The notes: a model not told the origin generated them from the letters alone. A DNA stretch of 64,000 bases from Tropicimonas sp. IMCC34011 (GCF_003390865.1 NZ_QMEJ01000005.1:372001-436000); one strand, 5' to 3'. Numbered from the stretch's first letter, positions 19,025 through 28,387 are shown. Made by a program: numbers and translations.

Positions 19025-19702
19025 ATGGAAGATGCTGCGCTCACGCCCGCGTCCATTGCCGGCGCCCCGGATACGGACGATCTGATCGCCTGCCCGAAAT
19101 GTGATGCACTCTACGTCGTTCATGTCCCGAAACCGGGGGAGCGGGCGGTGTGCACACGCTGCCATCACGTCCTGATCGCGCCAAGGGCCGGGGCCGTGGT
19201 GCGCGTCGCCACCTTGTCGCTGACGGTGCTGATCCTGCTCGTCGGCGCGGCGTTCTTTCCGTTTCTCGAGATCCGGGTGCAGGGCTTCCGCAACGCAAGC
19301 TCGGTCTTCGACGCGGCGCTGGCCTTCTCCGGGCCGCGGATGGTCGGCCTGTCCATCGCTGTGGCGGCGCTCATCATCCTCATTCCCATGCTGCGGGCGA
19401 TGCTGACGCTCTACGTCGTCACTCCGATCATTGCCGACCGTACGCCCTTTCCCGGCGCAGCGCGCTGCTTTCGCCTCGCGGAGGAGTTGCGGCCCTGGTC
19501 GATGGCGGAGATCTTCGTGATCGGGGTCGGCGTGGCGCTGGTGAAGGTCGCGGATCTGGCGCGGATCGAGTTCGGGCCGGCCTTCTGGATGTTCGGGGCG
19601 CTCGTGGTCCTGACCGTGTTTCAGGATGTCTCCATGTGCCGCTGGACGATCTGGCACGAGCTGGACAGCCGCGCCCGCCGCGCCGGGACCCATCTGACAT
19701 GA
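19025..19702 (+). CDS. PqiA/LetA-like membrane protein, first half
   Basis: A 225-residue protein. It has an N-terminal zinc-ribbon-like pair of CxxC motifs (Cys23/26 and Cys43/46) and four predicted membrane helices of the PqiA (paraquat-inducible protein A) fold. E. coli PqiA/LetA carries two such modules in one chain; here the modules are two genes that overlap by ATGA. LetA works with an MCE-domain protein (LetB), encoded next, to move lipids between inner and outer membranes. The start has AAGGGG upstream at about 10 bases. Confidence 0.88.
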   Translation: MEDAALTPASIAGAPDTDDLIACPKCDALYVVHVPKPGERAVCTRCHHVLIAPRAGAVVRVATLSLTVLILLVGAAFFPFLEIRVQGFRNASSVFDAALAFSGPRMVGLSIAVAALIILIPMLRAMLTLYVVTPIIADRTPFPGAARCFRLAEELRPWSMAEIFVIGVGVALVKVADLARIEFGPAFWMFGALVVLTVFQDVSMCRWTIWHELDSRARRAGTHLT

Positions 19703-20376
19703 GTGCGCCCCGGCATACCCCGACGGCGCAAGACGCCGGCCTCGTCGGCTGCACCGTCTGCGCCAAGGTCTGGCCCCGTGGCACCGAGTTCTGCGGCCGC
19801 TGCGGGGAGCCCCTGCGCTCGCGTGACACGCGGAGCCTCAGCCGCGTCTGGGCCTACTGGATCGCGGGCTGGTTCTGCTACGTGCCGGCGAACCTCTATC
19901 CGATGCTGCGCACCCAGATGCTGCAGTCCGACCAGGCGAGCACCATCGTCGGCGGCGCGCTCGACCTCTACGCGCACGGCGCCGCCGGCGTGGCGCTGAT
20001 CGTCCTCGTTGCCTCCGTGGCCATCCCGATCGCGAAATTCGTGGCAATTGCCTATCTCGCCATCTCCGTCCGCCGCGGCTGGCAGACCTCCGGCCACCGG
20101 CGGATGCAGCTCTACGAATTCGTCGAATTCATCGGTAGATGGTCCATGATCGACGTCTTCGTCGTCGCCATTCTTTCCGCTCTCGTGCAGCTCTCCGTGG
20201 TTGCCTCGATCCATCCCGGCCCCGCAGCCCTGACCTTCGCCCTCTCCGTCGTTCTGACCATGATGTCCGCGCGCTCCTTCGACAGCCGCATGATCTGGGA
20301 CAGCCTCGAGCAGGACAGCGTGCCCGAAGAGGTCAGCCCTGCGGACGCGCCCATTCCCGAAGGACCTTCCGCGTGA
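19699..20376 (+). CDS. PqiA/LetA-like membrane protein, second half
   Basis: A 225-residue second PqiA module. It carries two CxxC motifs (Cys18/21, Cys32/35) and four helices with the family motif FCYVPANLYPML and FVEFIGRWSMIDVFVVAIL. The ATG overlaps the stop of the first half (ATGA at 19699-19702), and its own stop overlaps the GTG of the MCE gene. The three products are therefore made in close ratio and probably form one inner-membrane complex. An acidic, likely disordered tail of about 25 residues ends the protein. Confidence 0.88.
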   Translation: MSAPRHTPTAQDAGLVGCTVCAKVWPRGTEFCGRCGEPLRSRDTRSLSRVWAYWIAGWFCYVPANLYPMLRTQMLQSDQASTIVGGALDLYAHGAAGVALIVLVASVAIPIAKFVAIAYLAISVRRGWQTSGHRRMQLYEFVEFIGRWSMIDVFVVAILSALVQLSVVASIHPGPAALTFALSVVLTMMSARSFDSRMIWDSLEQDSVPEEVSPADAPIPEGPSA

Positions 20377-23099
20377 CCGACCGCGACATACCGCAGACCG
20401 AGACCAAGCCCGTCCGGCGCAGCATCTGGGAGCGCGTCAGCGTTGTCTGGGTGGTTCCGTTCGGCGCCCTGGTGATCTCGCTCGCCATCGCCTGGAACAA
20501 CTACCAGAGCCGCGGTCCGCTGATCGAGGTGACGTTCCAGAACGCCTCCGGCATCGTCGAGGGCGAGACGGAATTGCGCTACCGGGACGTGGCCGTCGGC
20601 GTCGTCGAGGAGGTGGGCTTCACCTACGATCTGGCCCGCGTGAACGTCACCATCCGCGTGGACAACGACGTCGCCGACTACATCGACGAAAGTGCGGTCT
20701 TCTGGGTCGTCCGTCCCGAGGTCACGGCGCAGGGCGTCAGCGGCCTCTCAACCGTGCTGTCCGGTGTCTACATCGAAGGCTCGTGGGATCAGGAGGCGCA
20801 GGGCGCGGGCTACAGGTTCGAGGGTCTGGAGCGCACGCCCGTCGCCCGGCCCGACCAGGAAGGCCTGCGCTTCGTTCTCAGGGCCGAGCCGGGGGAGAGC
20901 ATCTCCGGCGGGACGTCGATCCTCTACAAGGGGCTTGAGGTGGGTCGCGTGGGCGAGCCGCGCATCGCCGAGGACGGCGTGACGGTGCTGGCGGATGCGT
21001 TCGTTGCCGCGCCACACAATCGCCTCGTCACCTCGCAGACCCGGTTCTGGGACACCTCCGGTTTCACCTTCTCCATCGGGCCGGGCGGGGCCGAGGTCGA
21101 TTTCGAGAGCGTCGGGGCGTTGATCTCGGGCGGCATCAGCTTCGAGACCGCTGTCTCCGGCGGCCAGCCGATCGAGGACGGCGAGGTCTTCTCGCTCTTC
21201 CCCACGCAGTCCGATGCGATGAACAGCCTGTTCTCCCGCTCCGACGGAGACAACCTGATCCAGGTGGCCGTCGTCTTCGAGGACAATGTCAGCGGTCTCT
21301 CGGCCGAGGCGCCGGTGGTTCTCAACGGTCTCCAGATCGGTCAGGTGGACAACCTGACGGGCCTCGTCGATCCGGAGCGGTTCGGAGACGAGCAGGTGCG
21401 CCTCGTTGCGACGCTTTCGATCCGCGCCGAGCAACTCGGCCTCGCCGGATCGTCCGACAGCCGCGAGGAGGTCCTCGATTTCCTCGCCGATCGCGTGGAT
21501 GCGGGGCTCCGCGCACGTCTCATCAACGGCTCGATCCTGACCGGTGGGCTGAAGGTCGAACTGGCCGTGATAGACGACGCCGAACCGGCCGCATTCGATC
21601 CCGAGGGGGAGCCGTTCCCGGTCCTGCCGACCGTCGCCTCCGACGTCCGGGACGTCGCCGCGACCGCCGAGGGTGTCTTTACCCGGATCAACAACCTGCC
21701 CATCGAGGAACTCCTCGGCGCCGCCATCCGGGTGATGGACAACGCCGCGACCCTCATCGGCAGCGAGGATACCCAGCGTATTCCCGGCGAGGCCGCGGGT
21801 CTCATCGCCGATGTCCGCGGCGTCGTCAGCAGCGAGGAGATACAGGAACTGCCCGAGCGGATCGGCGCGGCAGTGGCCGATGTGCAGGCCATCCTCGCCC
21901 AGATCGAGGCGGAGGAGGGCATCTCCCGGATTCTCGCCGCGGTGGACAGCGCCGGCGAGGCGGCGGACGGCATCGCCGTCGTCGCCGAGGGTGTGCCCGA
22001 GGTTCTGGCCGGGATAGAGGCGGTCACGGCCAAGGTGAACGAGCTCGACCTCGAAACCCTGATCGCGGAGGCCAACGGCGTCGTGGCGTCGGCCGGCCGG
22101 ATCCTGGGCGGGGAGGCGGCGCAAGCCATCCCGGCCAGCCTTTCCGCCGCGCTCGACAGCGTCCAGAGCGCTGCCACCGAAGCGACTGGCGTTCTGGCCG
22201 AAGCGGACACGACACTCGCGAGCCTGAACGAATCCGAAGCGGCGAGCCGCCTCGTCGCTGCGCTCGATGCCGCCGAGGCGGCCGCCCGCGATGTCGGCGC
22301 CTCGCTCGAAGGCGTGCCGGAGCTGGTGGACCAGATCGGCGCGGTCGCGGCCAAGGCCGAGGCGCTCGACATCGAGTCCCTCCTCGCGTCCGCGACCGAC
22401 CTCTCCCGCAGCGCGGATACGCTTCTGTCGGACAGCTCCACGATCGCCCTCCCGGGCAACCTGACCCGCTCCCTCGGCAGTCTCGATCTTGCCGTGAACG
22501 AGGTGACGGAGGCCTTGCGGGACATCAACGAGCAGCAGGCCGTCAGCCGTCTCGTGACCGCGCTCGAAGACGCCGGAACGGCCGCATCCACCGCTGCGAC
22601 GGACGTGTCCTCCGCGGTGGAAGGCGTTCCGGATCTGGTCGCGGAAATCCAGGCGGTCGCGGCGAAGGCGAACTCGCTGGCAGTGGAACAGCTGATCGCC
22701 GAAGTGACCGGGTTGGTCGATTCCGCCGACGCCCTGATCGGCACGGAGGACGCGAGAGCGCTGCCGGCGTCGCTGAACGGCGCGCTGGACCAGTTGAACC
22801 TCGCGCTCCAAGAGCTGCGCGAGGGCGGAACGGTGGAGAACGTGAACGCGACTCTCGCCTCGGCGCGCGGCGCCGCGAACAGCATCGCCGGCGCGGCGGA
22901 CCAGCTTCCGGCGCTCGTGAACCGCATCGGATCGCTTCTGGCGCAGGCCGAGGGCACGCTCTCCGTCTATGGCGAGAACGGCAACCTCAACCGCGATGCC
23001 CGCGCCGCGCTGCGCGAGGTGTCCCAGGCGGCGGCCGCGGTCAGCTCCCTTGCCCGCGCCATCGAACGCCGCCCCAACTCGCTCCTGACCGGGCGCTGA
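20373..23099 (+). CDS. MCE-domain intermembrane lipid-transport protein (PqiB/LetB-like) with a repeat tail
   Basis: A 908-residue protein anchored by one N-terminal helix (about 22-42), followed by three MCE/MlaD-type domains (about 48-140, 160-270 and 285-395). The signatures read like PLIEVTFQNASGIVEG in the first and NVSGLSAEAPVVLNGLQIGQV in the third. MCE rings stack into periplasmic tunnels. From about residue 430 to the end lie four and a fraction Ala-rich helical repeats of roughly 105 residues (EGVP[ED]L..I.AV.AKA..L), which PqiB (546 residues in E. coli) lacks. The start is GTG at 20373, overlapping the previous stop as GTGA. A hairpin follows the stop at 23106. Confidence 0.88.
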   Translation: MTDRDIPQTETKPVRRSIWERVSVVWVVPFGALVISLAIAWNNYQSRGPLIEVTFQNASGIVEGETELRYRDVAVGVVEEVGFTYDLARVNVTIRVDNDVADYIDESAVFWVVRPEVTAQGVSGLSTVLSGVYIEGSWDQEAQGAGYRFEGLERTPVARPDQEGLRFVLRAEPGESISGGTSILYKGLEVGRVGEPRIAEDGVTVLADAFVAAPHNRLVTSQTRFWDTSGFTFSIGPGGAEVDFESVGALISGGISFETAVSGGQPIEDGEVFSLFPTQSDAMNSLFSRSDGDNLIQVAVVFEDNVSGLSAEAPVVLNGLQIGQVDNLTGLVDPERFGDEQVRLVATLSIRAEQLGLAGSSDSREEVLDFLADRVDAGLRARLINGSILTGGLKVELAVIDDAEPAAFDPEGEPFPVLPTVASDVRDVAATAEGVFTRINNLPIEELLGAAIRVMDNAATLIGSEDTQRIPGEAAGLIADVRGVVSSEEIQELPERIGAAVADVQAILAQIEAEEGISRILAAVDSAGEAADGIAVVAEGVPEVLAGIEAVTAKVNELDLETLIAEANGVVASAGRILGGEAAQAIPASLSAALDSVQSAATEATGVLAEADTTLASLNESEAASRLVAALDAAEAAARDVGASLEGVPELVDQIGAVAAKAEALDIESLLASATDLSRSADTLLSDSSTIALPGNLTRSLGSLDLAVNEVTEALRDINEQQAVSRLVTALEDAGTAASTAATDVSSAVEGVPDLVAEIQAVAAKANSLAVEQLIAEVTGLVDSADALIGTEDARALPASLNGALDQLNLALQELREGGTVENVNATLASARGAANSIAGAADQLPALVNRIGSLLAQAEGTLSVYGENGNLNRDARAALREVSQAAAAVSSLARAIERRPNSLLTGR
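21667..23000 (+). repeat. Four to five degenerate ~320-bp repeats inside the MCE gene
   Basis: The phrase encoding EGVxxxxxxI begins at about 21667, 21988, 22308 and 22620, with a decayed fifth unit near 22900. The period is therefore about 105 codons. Units share segments of the type LIAEA..VV.SA..I..., IPASL..AL and ASRLVAALD. The divergence between units shows an old duplication. Confidence 0.7.
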
Positions 23100-23101
23100 A
23101 C

Positions 23102-23132
23102 GAAAACGGGCCGGGGAGCAGCCCCGGCCCGT
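23102..23132. terminator. Terminator between convergent genes
   Basis: Perfect 11-bp stem ACGGGCCGGGG / CCCCGGCCCGT (23106-23116 and 23122-23132), loop AGCAG. On the minus strand it is followed by TTTTC, so it is best suited to end the minus-strand gene that stops at 23211. On the plus strand it may end the LetAB-like operon. Confidence 0.75.
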
Positions 23133-23210
23133 CTTGGGTCATCATCACGAAAGGGTCGCGGGTCGCGCGGTGGTCCGGCCGGCACCTCTGCCGCAAGACG
23201 CCGTCCCCCG

Positions 23211-25889
23211 TTACTGCCCCGCCATCGAGTGCGACACCCGCGCATAGCGCGACGACTGGTCCACGGCGAAGCGGCCCGGACCGAGCTTCACGAGGCGTCC
23301 CTGCCGCAGCAGCAGACCGAAGGACCGCAGGCTCTCCTCGCGGGACAGGTCTTCGTGTCCGGCCAGTGAGCGCACGCGCTTCATGACCTCGGGATGCGAG
23401 ATATGCTGCCGGCCCTCCACCGTGCTGCAATAGGCGGCCGCACATTCGAGCAGATCCTCCAGCCCGCGGGTCTCCATTCGCTCCGCGAACTCGACGAAGC
23501 TCGCCTCGACCTCGGCCCCTCCAACGCTTTCCGACGTCTCTTCGGGCGCGATATCGAGTTGGCCGGCCACGCGGCGGGGGCGAACGGGTTCGCTCGGTCG
23601 GTCCACGCGCTGCTCGGAGACGAGGATCAGCGGCGAGGGGCCGGGCGCAGCCTCCCGCGCCGTGCGGTGGGCCTGACGGCCGCCGCGCGCGGGGCGGCGG
23701 GGGCGAACGGGGCCGCCGGTGGCAGGCCCGTCCCTTGAGTCCGTGGTCAGGTCATCGCCGTCGCTGGATCCACCAAGCTCCGGTGCCGCGTCGTCCGTTT
23801 CCTGCTGGCCTGACTCGTCTCCATGGCCACTCCGCGTGCGAACGATGTCGGCCAGGTCGTCTCGATAGGGGCGGGCGACCTCGGCTTCGTTCTCTCGCGG
23901 CCCAAGCTCATCCGCCCGCGCGGCGGCCACGGCGGCCTTGAGATGCGCGATGGCGTCGCGACGGCGACGAAGCTCCGGACCGGCGAGGCGGGAATCGGCG
24001 TCGTCCATCAGGCGGGAGACGCGGCCCTCGTCCTCGGCATCGGGAAGCGCGCGCGCCCGGCGTTCGGCCGCGGCCTCTTTCCTCGTATCCGGGGCGTCGT
24101 CCTCGTCGTCCTCTGCGCCGCTCTCCTCGCCGCTTGCGGGATCGGCAGCCTCGACCTCCTCCTCCTCGCTGTCCTCGGCGGTGGCATCGGTCTCGGCGCG
24201 GGCATCTACAGCGCGTGCGGGCTCGCTGTCCCCGACAGACTCCGTCGCGGTCGTCGAAACGCCGATGCCGGCCAGCATACGCGCAAGCTCCGCATCGGAC
24301 CGATCCTCGTCCTCGCCCTCTTCCACGGCGGCGGGCTCGGGGGACGCAGCGGACGGCTCCGCTTCCGTTTCGTCTTCCTCCACCCAGTCTCCGAGAGCGA
24401 TGGCGAGAGCCCTCTCGGCATCCTCATCGGACGCGTCGTCTGCATCGTCGGCGGTACTTTCAAACGCCGCGGATCCTTCGTTCTTCGTTGCCTGATCCTC
24501 GGGGGAGGGGGCCTCGTCATCGAATTCGAGCGCTGCGAGTTCGCGGAGCAGTTCGGCCTCCTCCTCGTCGCTGAGGCCGCCGGTCGCGGGCTTCGCCGGC
24601 TCAGGCGCGGCGGGCGGCTCGGATGCGGGCGGTTCGGCGGGGGCGCTGGCTTGCGGATCCGCCTCTTTCGGCGCGTCCAGCGCCTTTTCCTCTTCGACGA
24701 TCTTCGCGGCTTCCTGCAACGCGGCGAGAGAGGCTTCCCGCGCTCGGCGTTTCATGCGGATCAGTCGCGGACGCCGCGGGATCACAGGCCCTTCGGCGGC
24801 ATCCGCATCCTCGGTCCGGGCGGCGTCGTGCTCGGAGTCCGCCTCGATCGGGGCACCTGCTTCGGGGGAGGCCGCCTCGACGGCGTCTGCAAGATCCTCT
24901 GTCTCACCAGCCGTCGATGCCTCGTGGTCCGCCGTCGGGAGCTCGTCCTCGTGGGGCTCGGCGCTCTCCGCAGCGGTCGGCTCGGTTTCGGCAACAGCCT
25001 CTGCAGACGGTTCATCCGCATCGTACGCAGGGGTCTCCCCGGTGGGGTCGTCTTCGCCATATATCGTCCAGGCATCTTCCGGATCGGCCGCGTCGGGGGA
25101 GGATCCCATCTGCTCGGCGGCGGTGGAGGACGGTTCGGTCTCCTCCGCTTCCTCGACAGGGTCGCCCCAGGCTTCGTTCTCCGGCTCTTCCGCAGCCTCG
25201 TCAGCCGTTTCCGCGATGGTCCAGCCGCCCGGCATCGCCGCGATGGCGGCCGGGGACTGGCCGGGCTCGGTGGGAAGCGGCTGATCGGGGCCTTCGTCTT
25301 CGTAGGACGCCGTGTCCACGATCGGCCCGGCCGTCATCGGGCGGGAGGTGCCGACGACGGAGCGAATGCGAGCAAGCTTCGCGGCGACGCTTTCGGGGAT
25401 CGTGTCCCGGCGGTCTTGCGAATGAGGCAGGGGCGCGTCACGTCTGACCATTCGAGGCGCGTCCGCGGGCTGCTCGCTCAGCTCGGGCAGCGGTTCCGTC
25501 TCAGACTCGGGCTCGGGCTCGGGCTCGGGATCGGTCGAGGACGCGGCGACCGGATCGGACACAGGTTCACCGCTCGTCGCACTTTCCTCAGACGCGGTTT
25601 CCGGGGCCTCCTCCTCCGAATCGTCTTCCGGAGCGTCCGAGGGGCGCAGGAGCAGGCCCCGTTCGCTCATCCGCGCCTCGACGCGGCTGTGGATTTCCTT
25701 CTCGACGATGCGCTGGAGCATCTCCGCGTCGGGGGTTGGCGGCTCCGCGCCGAAGTACCGGTCGTCCGCGGCAAGGTCCCGGAAATACTCGGAAATGGCC
25801 TTCATCGTCCCGAAGGAATCATCGAAGCCCTCCAGCGTGCACGAGAAGGTCCCGTAGGAAACCGTGAGAATCTTGCTCGTTGCAACCAT
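23211..25889 (-). CDS. Very acidic 892-residue protein of unknown function
   Basis: I do not recognise a named domain. The protein has three parts. The first is a compact N-terminal region of about 85 residues (SYGTFSCTLEGFDDSF, then AISEYFRDLAADDRYFGAEP). The second is a long, strongly acidic, Ala/Glu/Asp/Ser/Pro-rich and presumably disordered middle of about 700 residues with basic islands (RPRLIRMKRRAREASLAALQ). The third is a compact C-terminus of about 90 residues (EDLLECAAAYCSTVEGRQ...). There is no signal peptide or membrane helix. Start ATG 25889 is preferred over a GTG 12 bases upstream because AAGG spacing fits it better. It is flanked by its own terminator and a divergent thiamine diphosphokinase gene. 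Confidence 0.8.
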   Translation of the reverse strand: MVATSKILTVSYGTFSCTLEGFDDSFGTMKAISEYFRDLAADDRYFGAEPPTPDAEMLQRIVEKEIHSRVEARMSERGLLLRPSDAPEDDSEEEAPETASEESATSGEPVSDPVAASSTDPEPEPEPESETEPLPELSEQPADAPRMVRRDAPLPHSQDRRDTIPESVAAKLARIRSVVGTSRPMTAGPIVDTASYEDEGPDQPLPTEPGQSPAAIAAMPGGWTIAETADEAAEEPENEAWGDPVEEAEETEPSSTAAEQMGSSPDAADPEDAWTIYGEDDPTGETPAYDADEPSAEAVAETEPTAAESAEPHEDELPTADHEASTAGETEDLADAVEAASPEAGAPIEADSEHDAARTEDADAAEGPVIPRRPRLIRMKRRAREASLAALQEAAKIVEEEKALDAPKEADPQASAPAEPPASEPPAAPEPAKPATGGLSDEEEAELLRELAALEFDDEAPSPEDQATKNEGSAAFESTADDADDASDEDAERALAIALGDWVEEDETEAEPSAASPEPAAVEEGEDEDRSDAELARMLAGIGVSTTATESVGDSEPARAVDARAETDATAEDSEEEEVEAADPASGEESGAEDDEDDAPDTRKEAAAERRARALPDAEDEGRVSRLMDDADSRLAGPELRRRRDAIAHLKAAVAAARADELGPRENEAEVARPYRDDLADIVRTRSGHGDESGQQETDDAAPELGGSSDGDDLTTDSRDGPATGGPVRPRRPARGGRQAHRTAREAAPGPSPLILVSEQRVDRPSEPVRPRRVAGQLDIAPEETSESVGGAEVEASFVEFAERMETRGLEDLLECAAAYCSTVEGRQHISHPEVMKRVRSLAGHEDLSREESLRSFGLLLRQGRLVKLGPGRFAVDQSSRYARVSHSMAGQ

Positions 25890-26036
25890 CGACGTGCTCA
25901 CCTTCTGATAACACGGCGCAATGGTCCGTCAGGACTGGCGCCTTTCCCGGAGATGACCGCGTGGGTGGGTCATTTCGAGTATCATTCCGGGGCGAAACCT
26001 TGATTTGATTCCGGCAGGAATGGGGACAGCGCAGAC

Positions 26037-26693
26037 ATGACGGACCAAATCGTCCACTCAAGCGAGAATATCACGCTCCTCGGTGGCGGCGAAGCCCGCG
26101 CCGGGGATCTGGTCGAGGCGCTGTCCCTGGCGCCCCGCCTGATCTGTGCGGATGGCGGCGCCGTGCGCGCGCTCGAACTCGGGTACGAGCCGGACGCGGT
26201 GTTCGGGGACCTCGATTCCCTGCCCGAGGATGTCGCTGCCCGGCTTCCGGAAGGGGTCCTGCGGCGCGTGGAGGAGCAGGACAGCACCGATTTCGACAAG
26301 ACCCTGCGCCATGTCAGCGCGCCCTTGATCCTGGCGGCCGGATTTCTCGGCGGGCGGATGGATCATGCCCTCGCCAATTGCACGATCCTTGTCCGGAGAG
26401 CCGATCGGCCCTGCATCCTGATCGGCAGCGATGACGTGATCTGCGCCGCGCGGCCGGAGATGGCCTTGGACCTTCCGGTGGGCAGCCGCCTGTCGCTCTA
26501 CCCGCTCGCCCCGGTCAGCGGCTTCTCGGAGGGGCTGGAATGGCCCATCGCAGGCATCGGCTTCTCCCCCGATGGGCGCATCGGCACATCGAACCGCGTC
26601 ACCGGGCCGGTGCGGCTCGCCTTCGATGCGCCCGGGATGCTGCTCCTCCTGCCGCGCGAGGCGCTCGGGGCCATGATCGCGGCGATCACGTGA
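26037..26693 (+). CDS. thiN: Thiamine diphosphokinase
   Basis: A 218-residue enzyme that converts thiamine plus ATP into thiamine diphosphate. The catalytic domain contains CADGGAVRALELG, GDLDS (57-61), DSTDFDKTL (82-90) and GGRMDHALAN, all family hallmarks. A C-terminal thiamine-binding beta domain follows (LSLYPLAPVSGFSEGLEWP and IGTSNR). The length is typical. It converges on lipB with three bases between the stops. Nothing resembling a thiamine riboswitch is visible in the 147 bases before it. Confidence 0.95.
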   Translation: MTDQIVHSSENITLLGGGEARAGDLVEALSLAPRLICADGGAVRALELGYEPDAVFGDLDSLPEDVAARLPEGVLRRVEEQDSTDFDKTLRHVSAPLILAAGFLGGRMDHALANCTILVRRADRPCILIGSDDVICAARPEMALDLPVGSRLSLYPLAPVSGFSEGLEWPIAGIGFSPDGRIGTSNRVTGPVRLAFDAPGMLLLLPREALGAMIAAIT

Positions 26694-26696
26694 GGC

Positions 26697-27353
26697 TCAC
26701 CCGAGGGGCGGAAAACGTCCCGTGAAGGTCCGCCGAAGCGCGTCGTCGAGATCGGGCATGGTGACCGGAAGGCCGAGATCGACGAGGCTGGTGACGCCGT
26801 GACCGGTGATGCCGCAGGGCACGATACCGCCGAAATGGGACAGGTCCGGCTCCACGTTGATCGAGAGGCCGTGGAAGGAGACCCACTTCTTCAGCCGCAC
26901 GCCGATGGCGGCGATCTTGTCCTCGCGCGGGCTCCCGTCGGCGAGGGGGGGCTTCTCGGGCCGCGTCACCCATACGCCGACGCGGCCGTCCCGGATCTCG
27001 CCGCGAATGCCGAACTCCGCGAGGGTGTCGATCACCCATCCTTCGAGCGCGGCGACGAAGGCGCGCACGTCCCGTCCCCGCGCGGCCACGTCGAGCATGA
27101 CATAGACGACGCGCTGACCGGGCCCATGATAGGTGAACTGCCCGCCCCGCCGCGTCCAGTGCACGTCGAACCGGTCCGGCTCCTTGAGGTCCGCGAGCTT
27201 GGCGGAGGTGCCGGCGGTGTAGAGAGGCGGATGCTCGACGAGCCACACGGCCTCGGCCGCTCTGCCCTCGCGAATCGCCGCAGCGCGCGCCTCCATGGTG
27301 GACAGCGCGGCCTCGTAGGGCTGCAAATCGTTCGAGGTGATCCAGTCCACCAT
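26697..27353 (-). CDS. lipB: Lipoyl(octanoyl) transferase
   Basis: A 218-residue LipB that moves octanoyl groups from acyl carrier protein to lipoyl domains of 2-oxoacid dehydrogenases. The sequence shows [15 protein letters not shown] (68-82), Lys146 in [10 protein letters not shown] and catalytic Cys180 in [11 protein letters not shown] 27353 gives normal length; an open extension of 84 codons upstream is unlike the family and is rejected. The gene converges on thiN. Confidence 0.96.
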   Translation of the reverse strand: MVDWITSNDLQPYEAALSTMEARAAAIREGRAAEAVWLVEHPPLYTAGTSAKLADLKEPDRFDVHWTRRGGQFTYHGPGQRVVYVMLDVAARGRDVRAFVAALEGWVIDTLAEFGIRGEIRDGRVGVWVTRPEKPPLADGSPREDKIAAIGVRLKKWVSFHGLSINVEPDLSHFGGIVPCGITGHGVTSLVDLGLPVTMPDLDDALRRTFTGRFPPLG

Positions 27354-27520
27354 GGGGAATGTCCCTTGCCGACAAGGCTGTCCTAGCCCTCCCCGCGCGG
27401 CTTCGCCAGACGTCCCGCGCTGCCCCGTCGAAGCTTGCCGTGGCGTGATCCGGGGAAGGCGAAAAAACCTCTTTCCAATCCCGGACGCCTTCGCTAGACA
27501 CCGCGCCTGTCGGTCACAGT

Positions 27521-27607
27521 GCGGTTGTGGCGGAATTGGTAGACGCGCAGCGTTGAGGTCGCTGTGGGGTAACTCCCGTGGAAGTTCGAGTCTTCTCAAC
27601 CGCACCA
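27521..27607 (+). tRNA. tRNA-Leu (anticodon GAG)
   Basis: An 87-base class II tRNA. Acceptor arms GCGGTTG/CAACCGC pair, the D arm is GCGGAATTGGTAGACGC, the anticodon stem CAGCG/CGCTG holds loop TTGAGGT with anticodon GAG, a long variable arm follows, and the T loop is GTTCGAGTC. The discriminator A and encoded CCA end at 27607. A loose hairpin (GGGGGA/TCCCCC, 27624-27657) a few bases later may end its transcript. Confidence 0.97.
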
Positions 27608-27889
27608 GACCGACCCTAGGATTGGGGGATCACTCGCCTTCGAGCGGCAGGTCCCCCATCTAGCCTCCCCCGGAAATTCTCGTCCTTAGCGCGCTTGAGT
27701 GTCGAAGGTTGGCCACTCCGCTTGCCTTTGCGGTAGGACGCACCACTCCCCCAGGCTCTACCCGAACTGTCCGCATCGCGTGTTGCGGGGCGTGAGGCCT
27801 GGTGAACGGACATTTTGGCTTTCGACGCAGTCCCGGCAAACGCCAGTCCTCATCGAATATCCGCCCACGCCGTTCCAAGCGGAACGTCT

Positions 27890-28387
27890 CTACTCTTTGG
27901 CGCCTGCCTTCGGTTCATCGATCGCGTCGTGATCAACAACGTTCCAGGCCAGACCTCGGTTGCGATAGAGGCGCTTCCCCAGGCGTGGGTAGTCAACGAC
28001 ATCGTGCGCCAGACGCTCGCCGACGACGATGCACCGCAAGGTTCGGTCGCCCGTGTTGCGGATCGAATGCGCGTGCCCGCCCTTGCGGTAGCCGATGAAG
28101 TCCCCGGGACCTACCGGATACTCTTCCTCTCCGATCACCGCCGTCGCTGTTCCGTCGAGAACGTAGACGCATTCGTCCTCGTGATGGTGGACGTGGTGTT
28201 CGGTCGTTTCGTGGCCCGGTTCTACCTCGATGATGTGAAACCCGAAGCCGGTCAGTCCGGCCAAATCACCCAGGCTCTTGTTCACGCGGCGGGCGTCCGT
28301 GTTCAGGAAGTGCGTCTTTGCGAGCCCTTCCGTACTTGCGATCTCCGAGGCCGTCAGGATGTAGGTATCGTCCGAAACTCTGCTCAC
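27890..28387 (-). CDS. Cupin-domain protein
   Basis: A 165-residue single-domain cupin. Motif 1 is H65-V-H67 with Glu72 and Gly79, and motif 2 is GDFIGYRKGGHAHSIRN. The metal-binding His and Glu residues are thus present. The N-terminal 30 residues (ASEIASTEGLAKTHFLN) resemble uncharacterised alphaproteobacterial cupins. The substrate is unknown. The start is GTG 28387, chosen because AGGAG lies 8 bases before it. It is the third gene of an ExoD-hemerythrin-cupin run, 53 bases behind the hemerythrin gene. Confidence 0.8.
   Translation of the reverse strand: MSRVSDDTYILTASEIASTEGLAKTHFLNTDARRVNKSLGDLAGLTGFGFHIIEVEPGHETTEHHVHHHEDECVYVLDGTATAVIGEEEYPVGPGDFIGYRKGGHAHSIRNTGDRTLRCIVVGERLAHDVVDYPRLGKRLYRNRGLAWNVVDHDAIDEPKAGAKE

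Noticed and set aside
20748-22957. Minus-strand frames of 687 and 538 codons opposite the MCE gene
   Set aside because: They mirror the repeat structure of the plus-strand gene and contain no recognisable domain; they would overlap it completely.
23823-26003. Plus-strand frame of 726 codons
   Set aside because: Antisense of the acidic protein; its Arg/Gly richness is simply the complement of Glu/Ala codons. The N- and C-terminal regions of the minus-strand product look like real protein.
25890-26036. TPP riboswitch in front of thiamine diphosphokinase
   Set aside because: The 147-base gap lacks the CTGAGA and ACCTGA-type signatures expected of the THI element.
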